Program-made: the position numbers and the translations under genes
From: an uncultured Pelagibacteraceae bacterium
Lineage (GTDB): Bacteria; Pseudomonadota; Alphaproteobacteria; Pelagibacterales; Pelagibacteraceae
Length of the DNA: 64,000 nt
Reading direction: 5' to 3'
Assembly (NCBI GenBank): GCA_902554335.1
Contig: CACDOD010000003.1
Location: forward strand, 1 to 64,000
Notes under the pieces: model-generated
The model's input: the letters and a program-made list of their open reading frames with translations, nothing else
What the model was told of the DNA's origin: nothing
Database searches by the model: none
Shown: in pieces, positions 19,185 through 29,196 of the stretch
How positions within the stretch are numbered: position 1 is the first letter of the stretch
Layout of the letters: the number at the start of each line of letters is the position of its first letter

Positions 19185-19982
19185 TTATTCTCCTATATTT
19201 ATTAATGTGCCTTTTTTTCTAGCTTGATTAAAAGAGTAATAAAATAAGCTTATAGCAACTATTAAATAAACTGTATTAAGTAAAAATGCTTTATATAAAT
19301 TTTCTATATTTAATGTTTGATCAACAAGTATTCTTCTTGCTTCCTCAAAAACATAAACCAGCGGCATAGCATATGCAATTTTTTGGAAAAAATTTGGTAG
19401 AATATCTACAGGATAATATATACAACCGAATGGAGCAATAAGAAACATTGTAGACCAGGCAATATTTTCAAATGATGGTCCGAATCTAAGAAGTCCTGCA
19501 GATACCAAAATACCTAGTGTAATTCCAAAAATGTACAAACTTAAAAAAAGAAAAAACAAACTTATGCCTAAATTAAGAATAGAAATTCCAAATAATGGAG
19601 AAGTTAATAATATTGCGGGCACCAATCCAATTAATGCTCTTATTAAAGCCGTACCCACTAAAGAAGTAATTATTTCACTTATTCTCATTGGAGAAATAAA
19701 CAAATTTGTAAAATTTCTACTCCATATTTCTTCTAAGAAAAGCATATTAAATCCGATACTTGTTCTGAATAGAAAATCGTAAAGTATTGCACATGTTAAG
19801 ATTATTCCTACAGCATTATTATAATAAGTGCTGTAAGTTGCAAAAAAATTTGATATAAAACCCCATAAGGTTATTTGTATAGTTGGCCAATAAATTAAAT
19901 CTAGTATTCTTGGGAATGATCTTGTTATCAAATAAAAATGTCTTAAGAAAAGACCATATATTCTAATTAAATTCATTTTCAC
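19185..19982 (-). CDS. ABC-2 type transporter permease
   Basis: 265 aa with about six membrane segments, of the ABC-2 exporter family. Partner of the ATPase encoded just upstream, whose frame it overlaps by 20 bases. The substrate cannot be read from sequence; such pairs export drugs, polysaccharides, lipids or other compounds. The order ATPase then permease on one strand supports one operon, probably starting from the sua5-type gene at 21629. Confidence 0.85.
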   Translation of the reverse strand: MKMNLIRIYGLFLRHFYLITRSFPRILDLIYWPTIQITLWGFISNFFATYSTYYNNAVGIILTCAILYDFLFRTSIGFNMLFLEEIWSRNFTNLFISPMRISEIITSLVGTALIRALIGLVPAILLTSPLFGISILNLGISLFFLFLSLYIFGITLGILVSAGLLRFGPSFENIAWSTMFLIAPFGCIYYPVDILPNFFQKIAYAMPLVYVFEEARRILVDQTLNIENLYKAFLLNTVYLIVAISLFYYSFNQARKKGTLINIGE

Positions 19983-20700
19983 TCCTAGATAATTTAAGAA
20001 AAACTTCCTCTAAATTTTTACGTCCATGCTTTTCTATTAGAAACTGTGGACTTCCCTTATCTATAATAGCACCGTTTTTCATCATAAGTACAGATTTACA
20101 GAGTCTATTAACTTCACTCATATTGTGAGATGCTAACAATATAGATATTTTATTTTCTTTTTTGTAGTTTTCTAAAAAACTTCTAACAAAATCTCCAATC
20201 TCTGGATCTAAGGATGCAGTTGGTTCATCAAGAAATAATACTTTTGGATTATTTATTAGCGCCTTAGCTAAACTTGCTCTGTTTTTCTGACCAGATGATA
20301 ATTCACCAGTAATTCTATTTAAAAGTTCCTTAAGTCTTAACTTTTCTGTTAAGTAATCTATGCGTTCTTTTAAATTTTTAATATCGTATAATTTTCCATA
20401 GACAGTTAAATTTTGTTTAACGGTTAGTTTTTTTGGAAGTTCTATGTATGGAGATATAAAATTAATTTTATTTAAAATTTCAATTCTATCCTTTTCAAAG
20501 ATCATATTATCTATTTTTATTTCTCCCCCAGATGGCTTTAAAAGACCCAATAGCATTCCTATAGTAGTAGTTTTTCCTGATCCATTTGGACCCAATAATC
20601 CCAAAATTTCATTTTCTTTTATATTAAAAGAAACATCTTTTACTGCTTCCTTCGAAGAATAATTTTTTTTTAAATTTTTAACTTCAACTAAATAATTCAT
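19963..20700 (-). CDS. ABC transporter ATP-binding protein
   Basis: 245 aa nucleotide-binding domain. Walker A GPNGSGKT (37-44), signature LSSGQ (near 134), Walker B VLFLDEPTASLDPE and the switch His in LLASHNMSEV are all present. It resembles CcmA-type ATPases that work with ABC-2 permeases. It overlaps the sua5/tsaC gene by 4 bases and the permease by 20 bases. Confidence 0.9.
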   Translation of the reverse strand: MNYLVEVKNLKKNYSSKEAVKDVSFNIKENEILGLLGPNGSGKTTTIGMLLGLLKPSGGEIKIDNMIFEKDRIEILNKINFISPYIELPKKLTVKQNLTVYGKLYDIKNLKERIDYLTEKLRLKELLNRITGELSSGQKNRASLAKALINNPKVLFLDEPTASLDPEIGDFVRSFLENYKKENKISILLASHNMSEVNRLCKSVLMMKNGAIIDKGSPQFLIEKHGRKNLEEVFLKLSRSENEFN

Positions 20701-21629
20701 TTAAAATTAGAAGCTCTTTTTAACCTATCATTAATTACTTCCCCAAATCCTTTATTGGGTATTTTCTCAACAGCTATACTCTTATACTTTCTTTTTTTTA
20801 TGAATCTTAGTGTTTTATACAAATTTTTTGCTGCTTCTTTTAAATTATTTTTTTTCGATAAATAAAAATAATTTTGATTCATTTTTTTCCTTTTCTTGAT
20901 TAAAACAAAAGCTTCATTTCTATTTGGTTTTTTTATGTTTAATCTTAATTTTATATACGGAGAATAATGGGTTTTTTCTTGCCCAGGTGAATTAATTTTT
21001 GATTTTTTTATATATACTAAATGAGAATTCAAATATTTTTTAATTTGTTCCTTAGGGATTCCACCTAACCTCAAAATTTGTGGTTTTTTAATCAAATTTA
21101 TTATAGTTGACTCAACCCCAATCTTAGATTGACCCCCATCTAATATAAGTTTAACTTTTCTACCAAATTCATCTTTTACATCTTTTTTTGAAACAGGACT
21201 AATTTTAGTAGATATATTTGCACTTGGTGCTGCCAATGGATAATTCAATTGTTTTAATAAATTTCTTGTCAGGCGATGGCTCGGGAATCTTACAGCTAAA
21301 GTATTTTTTTTATTTGTGACGTTTTTTGAAATTAAACTTTTCTTTTTTAGTTTTAAAATATATGAAATTGGACCCGGCGAATATTTTTTATACAATTTCA
21401 AAAAATTATCATTAATTTCGCAATCTTTTTTCAGCAACTTAAGATTGAAGTAGTGAACTATAAGGGGGTTCTTTTTAGGTCTTTTTTTTAATTTGAATAT
21501 TTTATCTGTTGCATCTGATGAATAAGCATTTGCCGCTAATCCATAAACAGTTTCTGTTGGAATTCCTACACATTGGTTCTTATTTAGAATTTTAACAGCT
21601 TTTTTAATATTTGAAAGATTGTTTTTCAT
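20697..21629 (-). CDS. Threonylcarbamoyl-AMP synthase (Sua5/TsaC type)
   Basis: 310 aa. It makes the L-threonylcarbamoyl adenylate used for t6A37 modification of ANN-decoding tRNAs. The N-terminal YrdC domain has CVGIPTETVYGLAANA, KIFKLKKRPKKNPL and the SANIS block; the extra C-terminal ~100 residues (from about 205, PGQEKTHYSPY) make it a Sua5 rather than the short TsaC form. Divergent from xseB with only 20 bases between the start codons. Confidence 0.9.
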   Translation of the reverse strand: MKNNLSNIKKAVKILNKNQCVGIPTETVYGLAANAYSSDATDKIFKLKKRPKKNPLIVHYFNLKLLKKDCEINDNFLKLYKKYSPGPISYILKLKKKSLISKNVTNKKNTLAVRFPSHRLTRNLLKQLNYPLAAPSANISTKISPVSKKDVKDEFGRKVKLILDGGQSKIGVESTIINLIKKPQILRLGGIPKEQIKKYLNSHLVYIKKSKINSPGQEKTHYSPYIKLRLNIKKPNRNEAFVLIKKRKKMNQNYFYLSKKNNLKEAAKNLYKTLRFIKKRKYKSIAVEKIPNKGFGEVINDRLKRASNFK

Positions 21630-21649
21630 ATAATAATACCAACTAATAT

Positions 21650-21913
21650 ATGAAAGATAAAAATTTACTAGATGATATTGAAACTAAATCATTAGAGGAG
21701 TTAAATGCTTTGGCAAATAGAATAATTGATAATTTAGACAAAAAAAGCAATGAAGATTTTATAAAGGATTATCAAGAGTTAATAAAATTAAATAATTTTA
21801 TAGAAAAAAAGCTTCTTAAAGAAAAAAAATTAATATCAAAAGAAACTAAAGACAAAATTGATGAAATAACTAGCAATGGAAAAAAAATTAAAAAAACTTT
21901 CAAAAAGAGTTAA
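21650..21913 (+). CDS. xseB: Exodeoxyribonuclease VII small subunit
   Basis: 87 aa small helical protein with the XseB pattern (SLEELNALANRIIDNLDKK... and a second helix). It joins XseA to degrade single-stranded DNA. Its position directly before ispA and dxs is the standard proteobacterial xseB-ispA-dxs operon, which gives most of the confidence. The length is near the usual 80. It overlaps ispA by 38 bases. Confidence 0.82.
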   Translation: MKDKNLLDDIETKSLEELNALANRIIDNLDKKSNEDFIKDYQELIKLNNFIEKKLLKEKKLISKETKDKIDEITSNGKKIKKTFKKS

Positions 21914-22745
21914 TTATTATTTAAATAGCTACATATCAAATTTTAACTCTCCAGTATTGATTGGTCCAATGAAATATGGATTATTTCCAGGTGGAAAAAA
22001 AATTAGATCAAAAATTATATTTGATGTAGGTAAAATCTTTAAAGTAAAAAATAAAGACTTGCTAATATTAGCAGCATCAGTGGAAGCCATTCATTCTTAC
22101 TCTTTAATTCATGATGATTTACCTTGTATGGACGACGATAAATTGAGAAGGGGAAAACCTTCTACTCATGTAAAATTTGGTGAGTCCACTGCTATTTTAG
22201 CGGGGAACTCTTTATTAACAACCGCATTTGAAATATTAAGTGATAAAAATTTTAAAATTGATGATGAAACAAAGTCTAGATTAATAAATTTTCTTTCTCG
22301 TTGTTCAGGTCAAACAGGAATTGCTGGTGGCCAATATCTAGACTTAAGCTATGAGAAAAAAAAAGTTTCTCTTCAAAAAATACTTAACATGGAATTAAAA
22401 AAAACAGGAAAGCTATTTGAATTTTGTTGTGTAGCTCCCTTAATAATTAAAAAAAACAAAAAATACCTGAAATCTTTTTCCAAAATTGGGAAAGATATTG
22501 GATTATTATTTCAAATAGTTGATGATTTGATTGATTTTAAAGGTAAAACAAAATTTGCAGGGAAAAAAACACAAAAAGACATAAAAAAAGGTAAAGCTAC
22601 TATAATTAGTTTACTTGGATACGAAAATGCAGTTAAATATGCTTTCAAACTTAAACAAAATATTTATAGTAGACTGAAAAAACATAATACAAACGCTCAA
22701 GATTTAAGAGAAACAATTAATTTTATTATGGAAAGAAATAATTAA
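21876..22745 (+). CDS. ispA: Farnesyl/geranylgeranyl diphosphate synthase
   Basis: 289 aa trans-prenyl transferase. The first aspartate motif is HDDLPCMDDDKLRRGKPS and the second FQIVDDLIDFKG. It condenses isopentenyl diphosphate with allylic diphosphates to make farnesyl (or longer) diphosphate for quinones, undecaprenyl phosphate and carotenoids. It lies in the xseB-ispA-dxs operon; its stop (22743-22745) directly touches the dxs ATG at 22746. Product length is inferred from context, not from residues. Confidence 0.9.
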   Translation: MEKKLKKLSKRVNYYLNSYISNFNSPVLIGPMKYGLFPGGKKIRSKIIFDVGKIFKVKNKDLLILAASVEAIHSYSLIHDDLPCMDDDKLRRGKPSTHVKFGESTAILAGNSLLTTAFEILSDKNFKIDDETKSRLINFLSRCSGQTGIAGGQYLDLSYEKKKVSLQKILNMELKKTGKLFEFCCVAPLIIKKNKKYLKSFSKIGKDIGLLFQIVDDLIDFKGKTKFAGKKTQKDIKKGKATIISLLGYENAVKYAFKLKQNIYSRLKKHNTNAQDLRETINFIMERNN

Positions 22746-24656
22746 ATGTCAGATTATAATTTTTTAAAAAATATAAACTTTCCTTCTGACATTAAAAAAT
22801 TATCAAATTCTGATCTAAAAACTTTATCAAAAGAAATTAGAGAAAAAATGATACAAGCTGTTTCAAAAACTGGAGGACATCTAGGTGCAGGACTTGGTGT
22901 TGTTGAACTTACTGTTGCCTTACATTATATATTTGACACACCAAAAGATAAAATTATTTGGGATGTCGGCCATCAATCATACCCCCATAAAATATTAACA
23001 GGAAGAAAAGACAAAATAGAGACATTGAGAACGGGAGGAGGTTTGTCAGGTTTTACCAAGAGAGAGGAAAGCGAATATGATCCATTTGGAGCTGCGCACA
23101 GCTCGACATCTATTTCTGCAGCATTAGGAATTGCAACTGCAAACAAACTCTCAAATAAATCTGAAGATGTAGTAGCTGTAATTGGAGATGGTGCTTTAAG
23201 TGCTGGAATGGCCTATGAGGCTATGAATAATGCTGGATCTGCTAAGACTAAAATGATCGTTATTTTAAATGATAACGATATGTCAATAGCTAAACCAGTG
23301 GGAGCTTTAAGAACTTATCTAGCAAAAATTTTATCAGGTAAAATTTATTTTAGTTTTAGAGAGACATTAAAATTGATAATTTCATCATTTTCAAAACGAT
23401 TTATGAAAAAGGCTGGAAAAGCAGAGGATTTTTTAAGATCTGCGGTAACAGGGGGTACTTTATTTAGTTCACTGGGTTTTTATTACGTTGGACCAATAGA
23501 TGGTCACGATATTGACGTGCTAACTTCCGTTTTAGATAATGCAAAAAAAATGAAATATGATGGTCCAATTTTAATTCATATTAAGACTGAAAAAGGCAAA
23601 GGATATGAATTTGCTGAAAAATCTTTAGACAAATATCATGGAGTTACAAAATTTAATGTTTTAACTGGTCAACAAGACAAAGGAAAAAGCATAGCTCCTT
23701 CTTATACAAAAGTTTTTGCTAATTCGCTTATTAAACATGCCGAAAAAGATAGCAAAATTGTAGGGATAACTGCTGCGATGCCTGGTGGAACTGGAATGGA
23801 TTTGTTTGCTCAAAGATTTCCTGACAGAATGTTTGATGTTGGAATTGCTGAGCAGCACGCAGTAACTTTCTCAGGAGGATTGTCAACCCAAGGTTATAAA
23901 CCTTTTGCAGCAATTTACTCAACTTTTTTGCAAAGAGCTTATGATCAGGTAGTTCACGATATTGCAATTCAATCACTCCCAGTAAGATTTGCAATTGATA
24001 GAGCAGGACTTGTAGGAGCAGATGGACCAACACATGCTGGCTCATTTGATATAACTTATTTAACAACATTACCAAATTTTGTAGTTATGGCAGCCAGCAA
24101 TGAGTCAGAACTTGTTAAAATGATTAATACTTCAGTCTCAATAAATGATAAACCATCTGCGTTTAGATACCCTAGAGGAAACGGAATTGGAATAGAATTA
24201 CCTAATGAAGAAGAAAAATTAATTATTGGTAAAGGGAGATTTATCAAAGAAGGAAAACAAGTTGCTTTATTAAATTTTGGAGCAAGACTGCAAGAATGTT
24301 TAATTGCAGAAAAAAATTTATCAAAAAAGGGAATTTCTACAACTGTATTTGATGCGCGATTTGCAAAACCTCTAGATCAAAACTCGTTATGGCAAATTGC
24401 TACGAATCATGACGTAATCATAACAATTGAGGAAGGATCTATTGGGGGTTTTGGATCTCATGTTAATCACTTTTTAAACGAAAAAAATTTACTAGATAAA
24501 GATGCTAAGTTTAGATCTATGATTTTGCCTGATTTATTTATTGATCAAGATAAGCCAGAAAATATGTATAAGGTAGCTGGTTTAGATTCTATATCTATTG
24601 AAAATAAAGTTATAGATACATTAAACTCAAAAGTAATATTGAAAAAAACTAATTAG
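22746..24656 (+). CDS. dxs: 1-Deoxy-D-xylulose-5-phosphate synthase
   Basis: 636 aa, full length. First enzyme of the MEP isoprenoid route, using pyruvate and glyceraldehyde-3-phosphate with thiamine diphosphate. Motifs: [18 protein letters not shown], the ThDP site [23 protein letters not shown], and [16 protein letters not shown] with the catalytic Glu. Its stop overlaps the convergent aroC stop by 4 bases. Confidence 0.96.
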   Translation: MSDYNFLKNINFPSDIKKLSNSDLKTLSKEIREKMIQAVSKTGGHLGAGLGVVELTVALHYIFDTPKDKIIWDVGHQSYPHKILTGRKDKIETLRTGGGLSGFTKREESEYDPFGAAHSSTSISAALGIATANKLSNKSEDVVAVIGDGALSAGMAYEAMNNAGSAKTKMIVILNDNDMSIAKPVGALRTYLAKILSGKIYFSFRETLKLIISSFSKRFMKKAGKAEDFLRSAVTGGTLFSSLGFYYVGPIDGHDIDVLTSVLDNAKKMKYDGPILIHIKTEKGKGYEFAEKSLDKYHGVTKFNVLTGQQDKGKSIAPSYTKVFANSLIKHAEKDSKIVGITAAMPGGTGMDLFAQRFPDRMFDVGIAEQHAVTFSGGLSTQGYKPFAAIYSTFLQRAYDQVVHDIAIQSLPVRFAIDRAGLVGADGPTHAGSFDITYLTTLPNFVVMAASNESELVKMINTSVSINDKPSAFRYPRGNGIGIELPNEEEKLIIGKGRFIKEGKQVALLNFGARLQECLIAEKNLSKKGISTTVFDARFAKPLDQNSLWQIATNHDVIITIEEGSIGGFGSHVNHFLNEKNLLDKDAKFRSMILPDLFIDQDKPENMYKVAGLDSISIENKVIDTLNSKVILKKTN

Positions 24657-25738
24657 TTTTCACACTGAGCTTTATTCATGAGGTAGTGATCTAGCAAAAT
24701 ACAGTGCATCATTGCTTCACCAATTGGTACCGCACGAATACCTACACATGGATCATGTCTTCCTTTAACGGAAATAGATGTATTTTTACCTGTTTTATCT
24801 ATTGTTTTTCTCTCATTAAGAATAGATGATGTAGGTTTCACCGCGAAGGAAACTATAATATCTTGTCCTGTAGATATACCTCCCAATATTCCTCCGGCAT
24901 TATTTGATTTGAAAAATGTTTTTTTTCCTTTTTTATATATTTCATCTGAATTTTCTTCGCCGGTCAACTTTGCAGCATTCATTCCAGAGCCAATATTTAC
25001 ACCTTTAACTGCATTTATACTCATCATTGCTGAGGCAATATCCATGTCTAATTTTGAATAAATTGGAGCTCCCAAGCCAATCGGCACCCCTTTTGCTCTG
25101 ACTTCTATCACTGCTCCACATGATGAGCCTGCTTTTCTTATAGATAAAAGATATTTTTCCCAAAGTTTAAGTATTTTTTTATCAGGGCAAAAAAAAGAAT
25201 TTTTTGCAATAAATTTTTCATCCCAGTTATTTGGGTTTATACCTAGAATACCAATTTGAGTAACAGCTCCAATAACTTGATACCTTTTACCAATTTTATT
25301 TTCTAAAACTTTTTTTGCTACTGCTCCTGCCGCAACTCTAGCAGCAGTTTCCCTTGCTGACTGTCTTCCTCCACCTCTGTAGTCTCGTATTCCGTATTTC
25401 ATAAAATAAGTATAGTCAGCATGGCCTGGTCTAAATTTAGATTTTATTGTTTCGTAGTCTCTAGATTTTTGGTCCTCGTTATATATAATTAAAGATATTG
25501 GTGTACCCGTTGTTTTTCCATCAAATACACCTGACATTATATGAACTAAGTCTTTCTCTTTTCTTTGAGTAACGAATTTATTTTGACCTGGCCTTCTTTT
25601 GTTTAATTCCTTTTGAATATCTTCAGCTTTAATTTGTATATTTGGGGGACAACCATCTATGACACACCCTATAGCTGGTCCATGGGATTCGCCCCAAGTA
25701 GTAAATCTAAAAAACTTTCCAAAAGTATTAAATGACAT
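24653..25738 (-). CDS. aroC: Chorismate synthase
   Basis: 361 aa, full length. It makes chorismate from 5-enolpyruvylshikimate-3-phosphate with reduced FMN. Motifs: [20 protein letters not shown] at the N-terminus, [12 protein letters not shown] and the C-terminal [18 protein letters not shown]. It is divergent from pdxH with 33 bases between starts and convergent with dxs. Confidence 0.96.
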   Translation of the reverse strand: MSFNTFGKFFRFTTWGESHGPAIGCVIDGCPPNIQIKAEDIQKELNKRRPGQNKFVTQRKEKDLVHIMSGVFDGKTTGTPISLIIYNEDQKSRDYETIKSKFRPGHADYTYFMKYGIRDYRGGGRQSARETAARVAAGAVAKKVLENKIGKRYQVIGAVTQIGILGINPNNWDEKFIAKNSFFCPDKKILKLWEKYLLSIRKAGSSCGAVIEVRAKGVPIGLGAPIYSKLDMDIASAMMSINAVKGVNIGSGMNAAKLTGEENSDEIYKKGKKTFFKSNNAGGILGGISTGQDIIVSFAVKPTSSILNERKTIDKTGKNTSISVKGRHDPCVGIRAVPIGEAMMHCILLDHYLMNKAQCEN

Positions 25739-25771
25739 TATACCTGTTATATAGTTTAATTTGTCGAAATT

Positions 25772-26395
25772 ATGAATAAAAAAAATAATTTAGGGCTAGA
25801 TATTTGCTTCATGAATGAAGATGATCCATTCATAGTTTTCAAACAATGGATGTCTGAAGCTGAAAAAAATGAAATTAATGATCCAAATGCAGTTGCATTA
25901 GCTACTGTTAACGAGTCCAATCAACCTGATGTTAGAATGGTTCTATTAAAAGAATTCAACAATAATGGTTTTATTTTTTTTACAAACTTAGAAAGTAAAA
26001 AAGGATCAGACTTAAAAAAAATACCTAAAGCTTCAATGTGTTTTCACTGGAAATCATTATTGAGGCAAGTAAGAATTTCTGGCGAAATCTCTTCAATATC
26101 AGATAAAGAGGCTGACGAATATTTTAATTCTCGACCTTATTTAAGCAGAATAGGAGCCTGGTCATCTAATCAGTCAAAACCAATGGAAACTAGGGATGCT
26201 TTTTTAAATAGAATTCAAAAATATAAAAACAAATTTTCAGATCAAAATAATGTTCCAAGACCAAACCATTGGTCGGGTTTTATGCTTTCACCTAAAAGAA
26301 TTGAGTTTTGGAAAGATGTTGAGGGAAGGCTTCATCAAAGATTAGAATATTTAAAAGAATTAAATTCTTGGAAAAAAAATATTTTATACCCTTAA
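25772..26395 (+). CDS. pdxH: Pyridoxamine 5'-phosphate oxidase
   Basis: 207 aa FMN enzyme that oxidises pyridoxine or pyridoxamine phosphate to pyridoxal phosphate. It has [36 protein letters not shown]-type N-terminal blocks, [11 protein letters not shown] in the middle and the C-terminal RLHQR(L) motif. No Shine-Dalgarno before the ATG; the mRNA may be leaderless given the short divergent spacer. Stop overlaps the ispB-type gene stop by 4 bases. Confidence 0.93.
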   Translation: MNKKNNLGLDICFMNEDDPFIVFKQWMSEAEKNEINDPNAVALATVNESNQPDVRMVLLKEFNNNGFIFFTNLESKKGSDLKKIPKASMCFHWKSLLRQVRISGEISSISDKEADEYFNSRPYLSRIGAWSSNQSKPMETRDAFLNRIQKYKNKFSDQNNVPRPNHWSGFMLSPKRIEFWKDVEGRLHQRLEYLKELNSWKKNILYP

Positions 26396-27405
26396 AAATT
26401 ACGCTCTAAAGAGAACGTTGTTAAATTTCTAAGTATATCTTTTTCATTGCTATTTTGAAAAATGTTTAATGAATTTGATGCTAGGCTTATATAATGCTCA
26501 GCTTTTTTATAACATTCATTTATTATATTATAATGCTTTATTAGCTCAAGAACTTCTTTTAAGTCATTTTCATTTCTATTTTCTTTAGTAAAAAAATCTT
26601 TAAGTAATTTTTTTTTATTATCGCTTATTTTTTGGAGAAGCAAAATTATTGGAAGTGTGACTTTTCCTTCAAAAAAATCATTTCCAATATTTTTTCCAAA
26701 AATCTTAAGATCTGAATTATAATCTAGGGTGTCGTCTGCTATTTGAAATGTTAGCCCAAGATTTTTACCATAGGACTCTAGAGCGTCTTTATATTTATTT
26801 TCTTTATTTGTTATAATTGGTCCTATTTTGGCAGCAGCCAAAAATAGAGCTGCTGTTTTACTTGAAATAATTTTTAAATATGTTTCTTCTAACATATCCA
26901 CATCACCTCTATATTGTAATTGCAAAATTTCACCTTGAGATATTAATGCAGATGTCGACGAAAGAAGTTTTAATATTTCTAAATTTCCATCTTCTACCAT
27001 CATCTCAAAACAACGGCTCAATAGGTAATCACCCACTAATATTGAGGATTGATTTCCCCAAATTTTATTAAGTGTTTTTTTTCCTCTTCTTATTTCTCCA
27101 TTATCTATAACGTCGTCATGCATTAAAGTTGCAGAATGAATTAATTCAACACATGCAGCAAAATTTACATCCCTCGAACCTTTATTGTAACCACATAATC
27201 TTGAAGCACCCAAGGTAATTAGTGCTCTTAATTTTTTTCCACCTGTATTAAGGTGGTAGGAGGACATTTTTTTTACTAAATCGACATTACTTTGAAGCTT
27301 TTCTTCAATTCTTTCATCTACCATTAGAAGCTTATCTTCAACTGATTTTTTTAATTCTAAATAAGAATTATTTATTTTTTTACTTAATTTGATTACTGAT
27401 CCCAT
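26392..27405 (-). CDS. ispB: Long-chain polyprenyl diphosphate synthase
   Basis: 337 aa trans-prenyl transferase, distinct from IspA. First aspartate motif HDDVIDNGEIRRGK and second QIADDTLDYNSD are intact. Such enzymes make the octaprenyl or decaprenyl side chain of ubiquinone. The exact chain length cannot be read. It is divergent from the S49 protease gene over 109 bases of AT-rich DNA. Confidence 0.9.
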   Translation of the reverse strand: MGSVIKLSKKINNSYLELKKSVEDKLLMVDERIEEKLQSNVDLVKKMSSYHLNTGGKKLRALITLGASRLCGYNKGSRDVNFAACVELIHSATLMHDDVIDNGEIRRGKKTLNKIWGNQSSILVGDYLLSRCFEMMVEDGNLEILKLLSSTSALISQGEILQLQYRGDVDMLEETYLKIISSKTAALFLAAAKIGPIITNKENKYKDALESYGKNLGLTFQIADDTLDYNSDLKIFGKNIGNDFFEGKVTLPIILLLQKISDNKKKLLKDFFTKENRNENDLKEVLELIKHYNIINECYKKAEHYISLASNSLNIFQNSNEKDILRNLTTFSLERNF

Positions 27406-27514
27406 AGAATAAAGTTAATATATAATCAAATTTAATACACTTATCAATTGACGCACCATTTTCTTCAACTAAAAGTAAGCTTTATATTATTAATAAAATC
27501 TAATAAGCATTAAC

Positions 27515-28324
27515 ATGTTTTCTTTTTTCAAAAAAAAAAAAATTATTCCCCATATTAGGCTCAGTGGGGTAATTGGGAATGCTGGAAAATTTAGACAAGG
27601 ATTAGATTTTTCAGGCCAAGAAGAAATAATAAAAAAAGCATTCTCAATTAAGAAAAGTCCTGCTGTTGCAATAACAATTAATTCACCCGGGGGATCTCCT
27701 GTTCAATCTCATCTTATTTATAAATTTATAAGAGAACAAGCAAAAGAAAATAAGAAAAAAGTTATAGTATTTGCAGAGGATGTTGCTGCTTCTGGAGGTT
27801 ATTTAATTGCGTGTGCTGGTGATGAAATATATGCAAACCAAAGTTCTATTGTAGGATCAATAGGAGTTATATTTTCTTCCTTTGGTTTTAAAGATTTGAT
27901 TAAAAAAATTGGAGTTGAAAGAAGGGTATATACAGCTGGCAAAAATAAAAGTACGCTCGACCCTTTTATGGAAGAAAAACCCGAGGATATTGAAAGACTG
28001 AAAAAAATACAGTTAGAGATACATCAAGATTTTATTGATGTTGTAGAGGAAAGCAGAAAAGATAAGCTTAATAAAAACTCAGGTGTTGAATTATTTTCTG
28101 GTGAGTTTTGGTCAGGAAAAAAAGCTAAAGAGTTAGGACTTATTGATGAGATAGGTAATATTAGTCAGGTTTTAAGAGAAAAATATGGCAAAGATATTGC
28201 AATCAAAAAATTCGAAAAACCGAAAAGCTGGATATCAAAAAAACTATCATCTTCAGAGGAGAGCATAGAAAAAATTGCTAGCATTTTAGAAGAAAGAAGT
28301 ATTTGGCAAAGATATGGTTTCTAG
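27515..28324 (+). CDS. S49-family protease (SppA-like)
   Basis: 269 aa serine protease of the SppA/SohB clan. NSPGGSP near 56-62, nucleophile Ser93 in ASGGY, and Lys145 (or Lys143) in AGKNKS as general base; the Ser-Lys spacing of 52 matches short SppA enzymes. There is no clear signal or membrane segment at the N-terminus ([11 protein letters not shown]), unlike classical SppA, so it may act at the inner face of the membrane. It overlaps glyQ by 11 bases. Confidence 0.86.
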   Translation: MFSFFKKKKIIPHIRLSGVIGNAGKFRQGLDFSGQEEIIKKAFSIKKSPAVAITINSPGGSPVQSHLIYKFIREQAKENKKKVIVFAEDVAASGGYLIACAGDEIYANQSSIVGSIGVIFSSFGFKDLIKKIGVERRVYTAGKNKSTLDPFMEEKPEDIERLKKIQLEIHQDFIDVVEESRKDKLNKNSGVELFSGEFWSGKKAKELGLIDEIGNISQVLREKYGKDIAIKKFEKPKSWISKKLSSSEESIEKIASILEERSIWQRYGF

Positions 28325-29195
28325 AAAAAAAATATCAAAAAAAAAAATTCTGTCATTTCAAGATTCTATATTAAGTTTACAAAAATATTGGAGCAAACAA
28401 GGATGTGTTGTACTGCAACCATATGATATAGAAGTTGGAGCTGGAACATTTCATCCTGCAACAACTTTGAGATCACTTGGAAAAAAACCTTGGCGTACTG
28501 CTTATGTTCAGCCATCTAGACGACCTACGGATGGGAGGTATGGAGATAATCCAAACAGGTTGCAGCACTATTATCAATTTCAAGTTTTAATTAAACCATC
28601 ACCAGATAATATAAAAAAACTTTTTCTTAATAGCCTTTTATCATTAGGCATTAAGAATGATGAGCATGATATAAGATTTGTTGAGGACGATTGGGAGAGT
28701 CCTACTTTAGGCGCAGCAGGCTTAGGATGGGAAGTTTGGTGTGATGGAATGGAAATTACTCAATTTACTTATTTTCAACAAATGGCAGGTATAGAATGTA
28801 ATCCAGTTTCTGTTGAGATAACCTATGGTTTAGAGAGATTATGTATGTTTATACAAAATAAAAAAAATATATTCGAACTAAATTGGAATGACCAAGGAAT
28901 TCTTTATAAAGATGTTTTTCACCAATCTGAAAAAGAATTTTCAGCTTATAACTTTGAATATGCAAACACAGATAATTTGTTTAACATCTTCGACATGTTA
29001 GAAAGTGAAGCAAAGTCTTTAACGGAAAAGAAACTTTCTTTACCAGCATATGACCAATGCTTAAAAGCAAGTCATGTTTTTAACATATTAGACTCAAGAG
29101 GAGTTATAAGTGTAGCCCAACGAGCTGAATATATAGCCAGAATTAGAGAACTTACAAAAATGATAGGCAGGGTCTGGTTAGACACACAAATTTAA
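28314..29195 (+). CDS. glyQ: Glycyl-tRNA synthetase alpha subunit
   Basis: 293 aa. Catalytic subunit of the heterotetrameric bacterial GlyRS. Typical blocks: [32 protein letters not shown] (read as separate short motifs YWSKQGC and [10 protein letters not shown]), [20 protein letters not shown], and [17 protein letters not shown]. One base separates it from glyS, so subunits are co-translated. Confidence 0.96.
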   Translation: MVSRKKISKKKILSFQDSILSLQKYWSKQGCVVLQPYDIEVGAGTFHPATTLRSLGKKPWRTAYVQPSRRPTDGRYGDNPNRLQHYYQFQVLIKPSPDNIKKLFLNSLLSLGIKNDEHDIRFVEDDWESPTLGAAGLGWEVWCDGMEITQFTYFQQMAGIECNPVSVEITYGLERLCMFIQNKKNIFELNWNDQGILYKDVFHQSEKEFSAYNFEYANTDNLFNIFDMLESEAKSLTEKKLSLPAYDQCLKASHVFNILDSRGVISVAQRAEYIARIRELTKMIGRVWLDTQI

Positions 29196-29196
29196 T

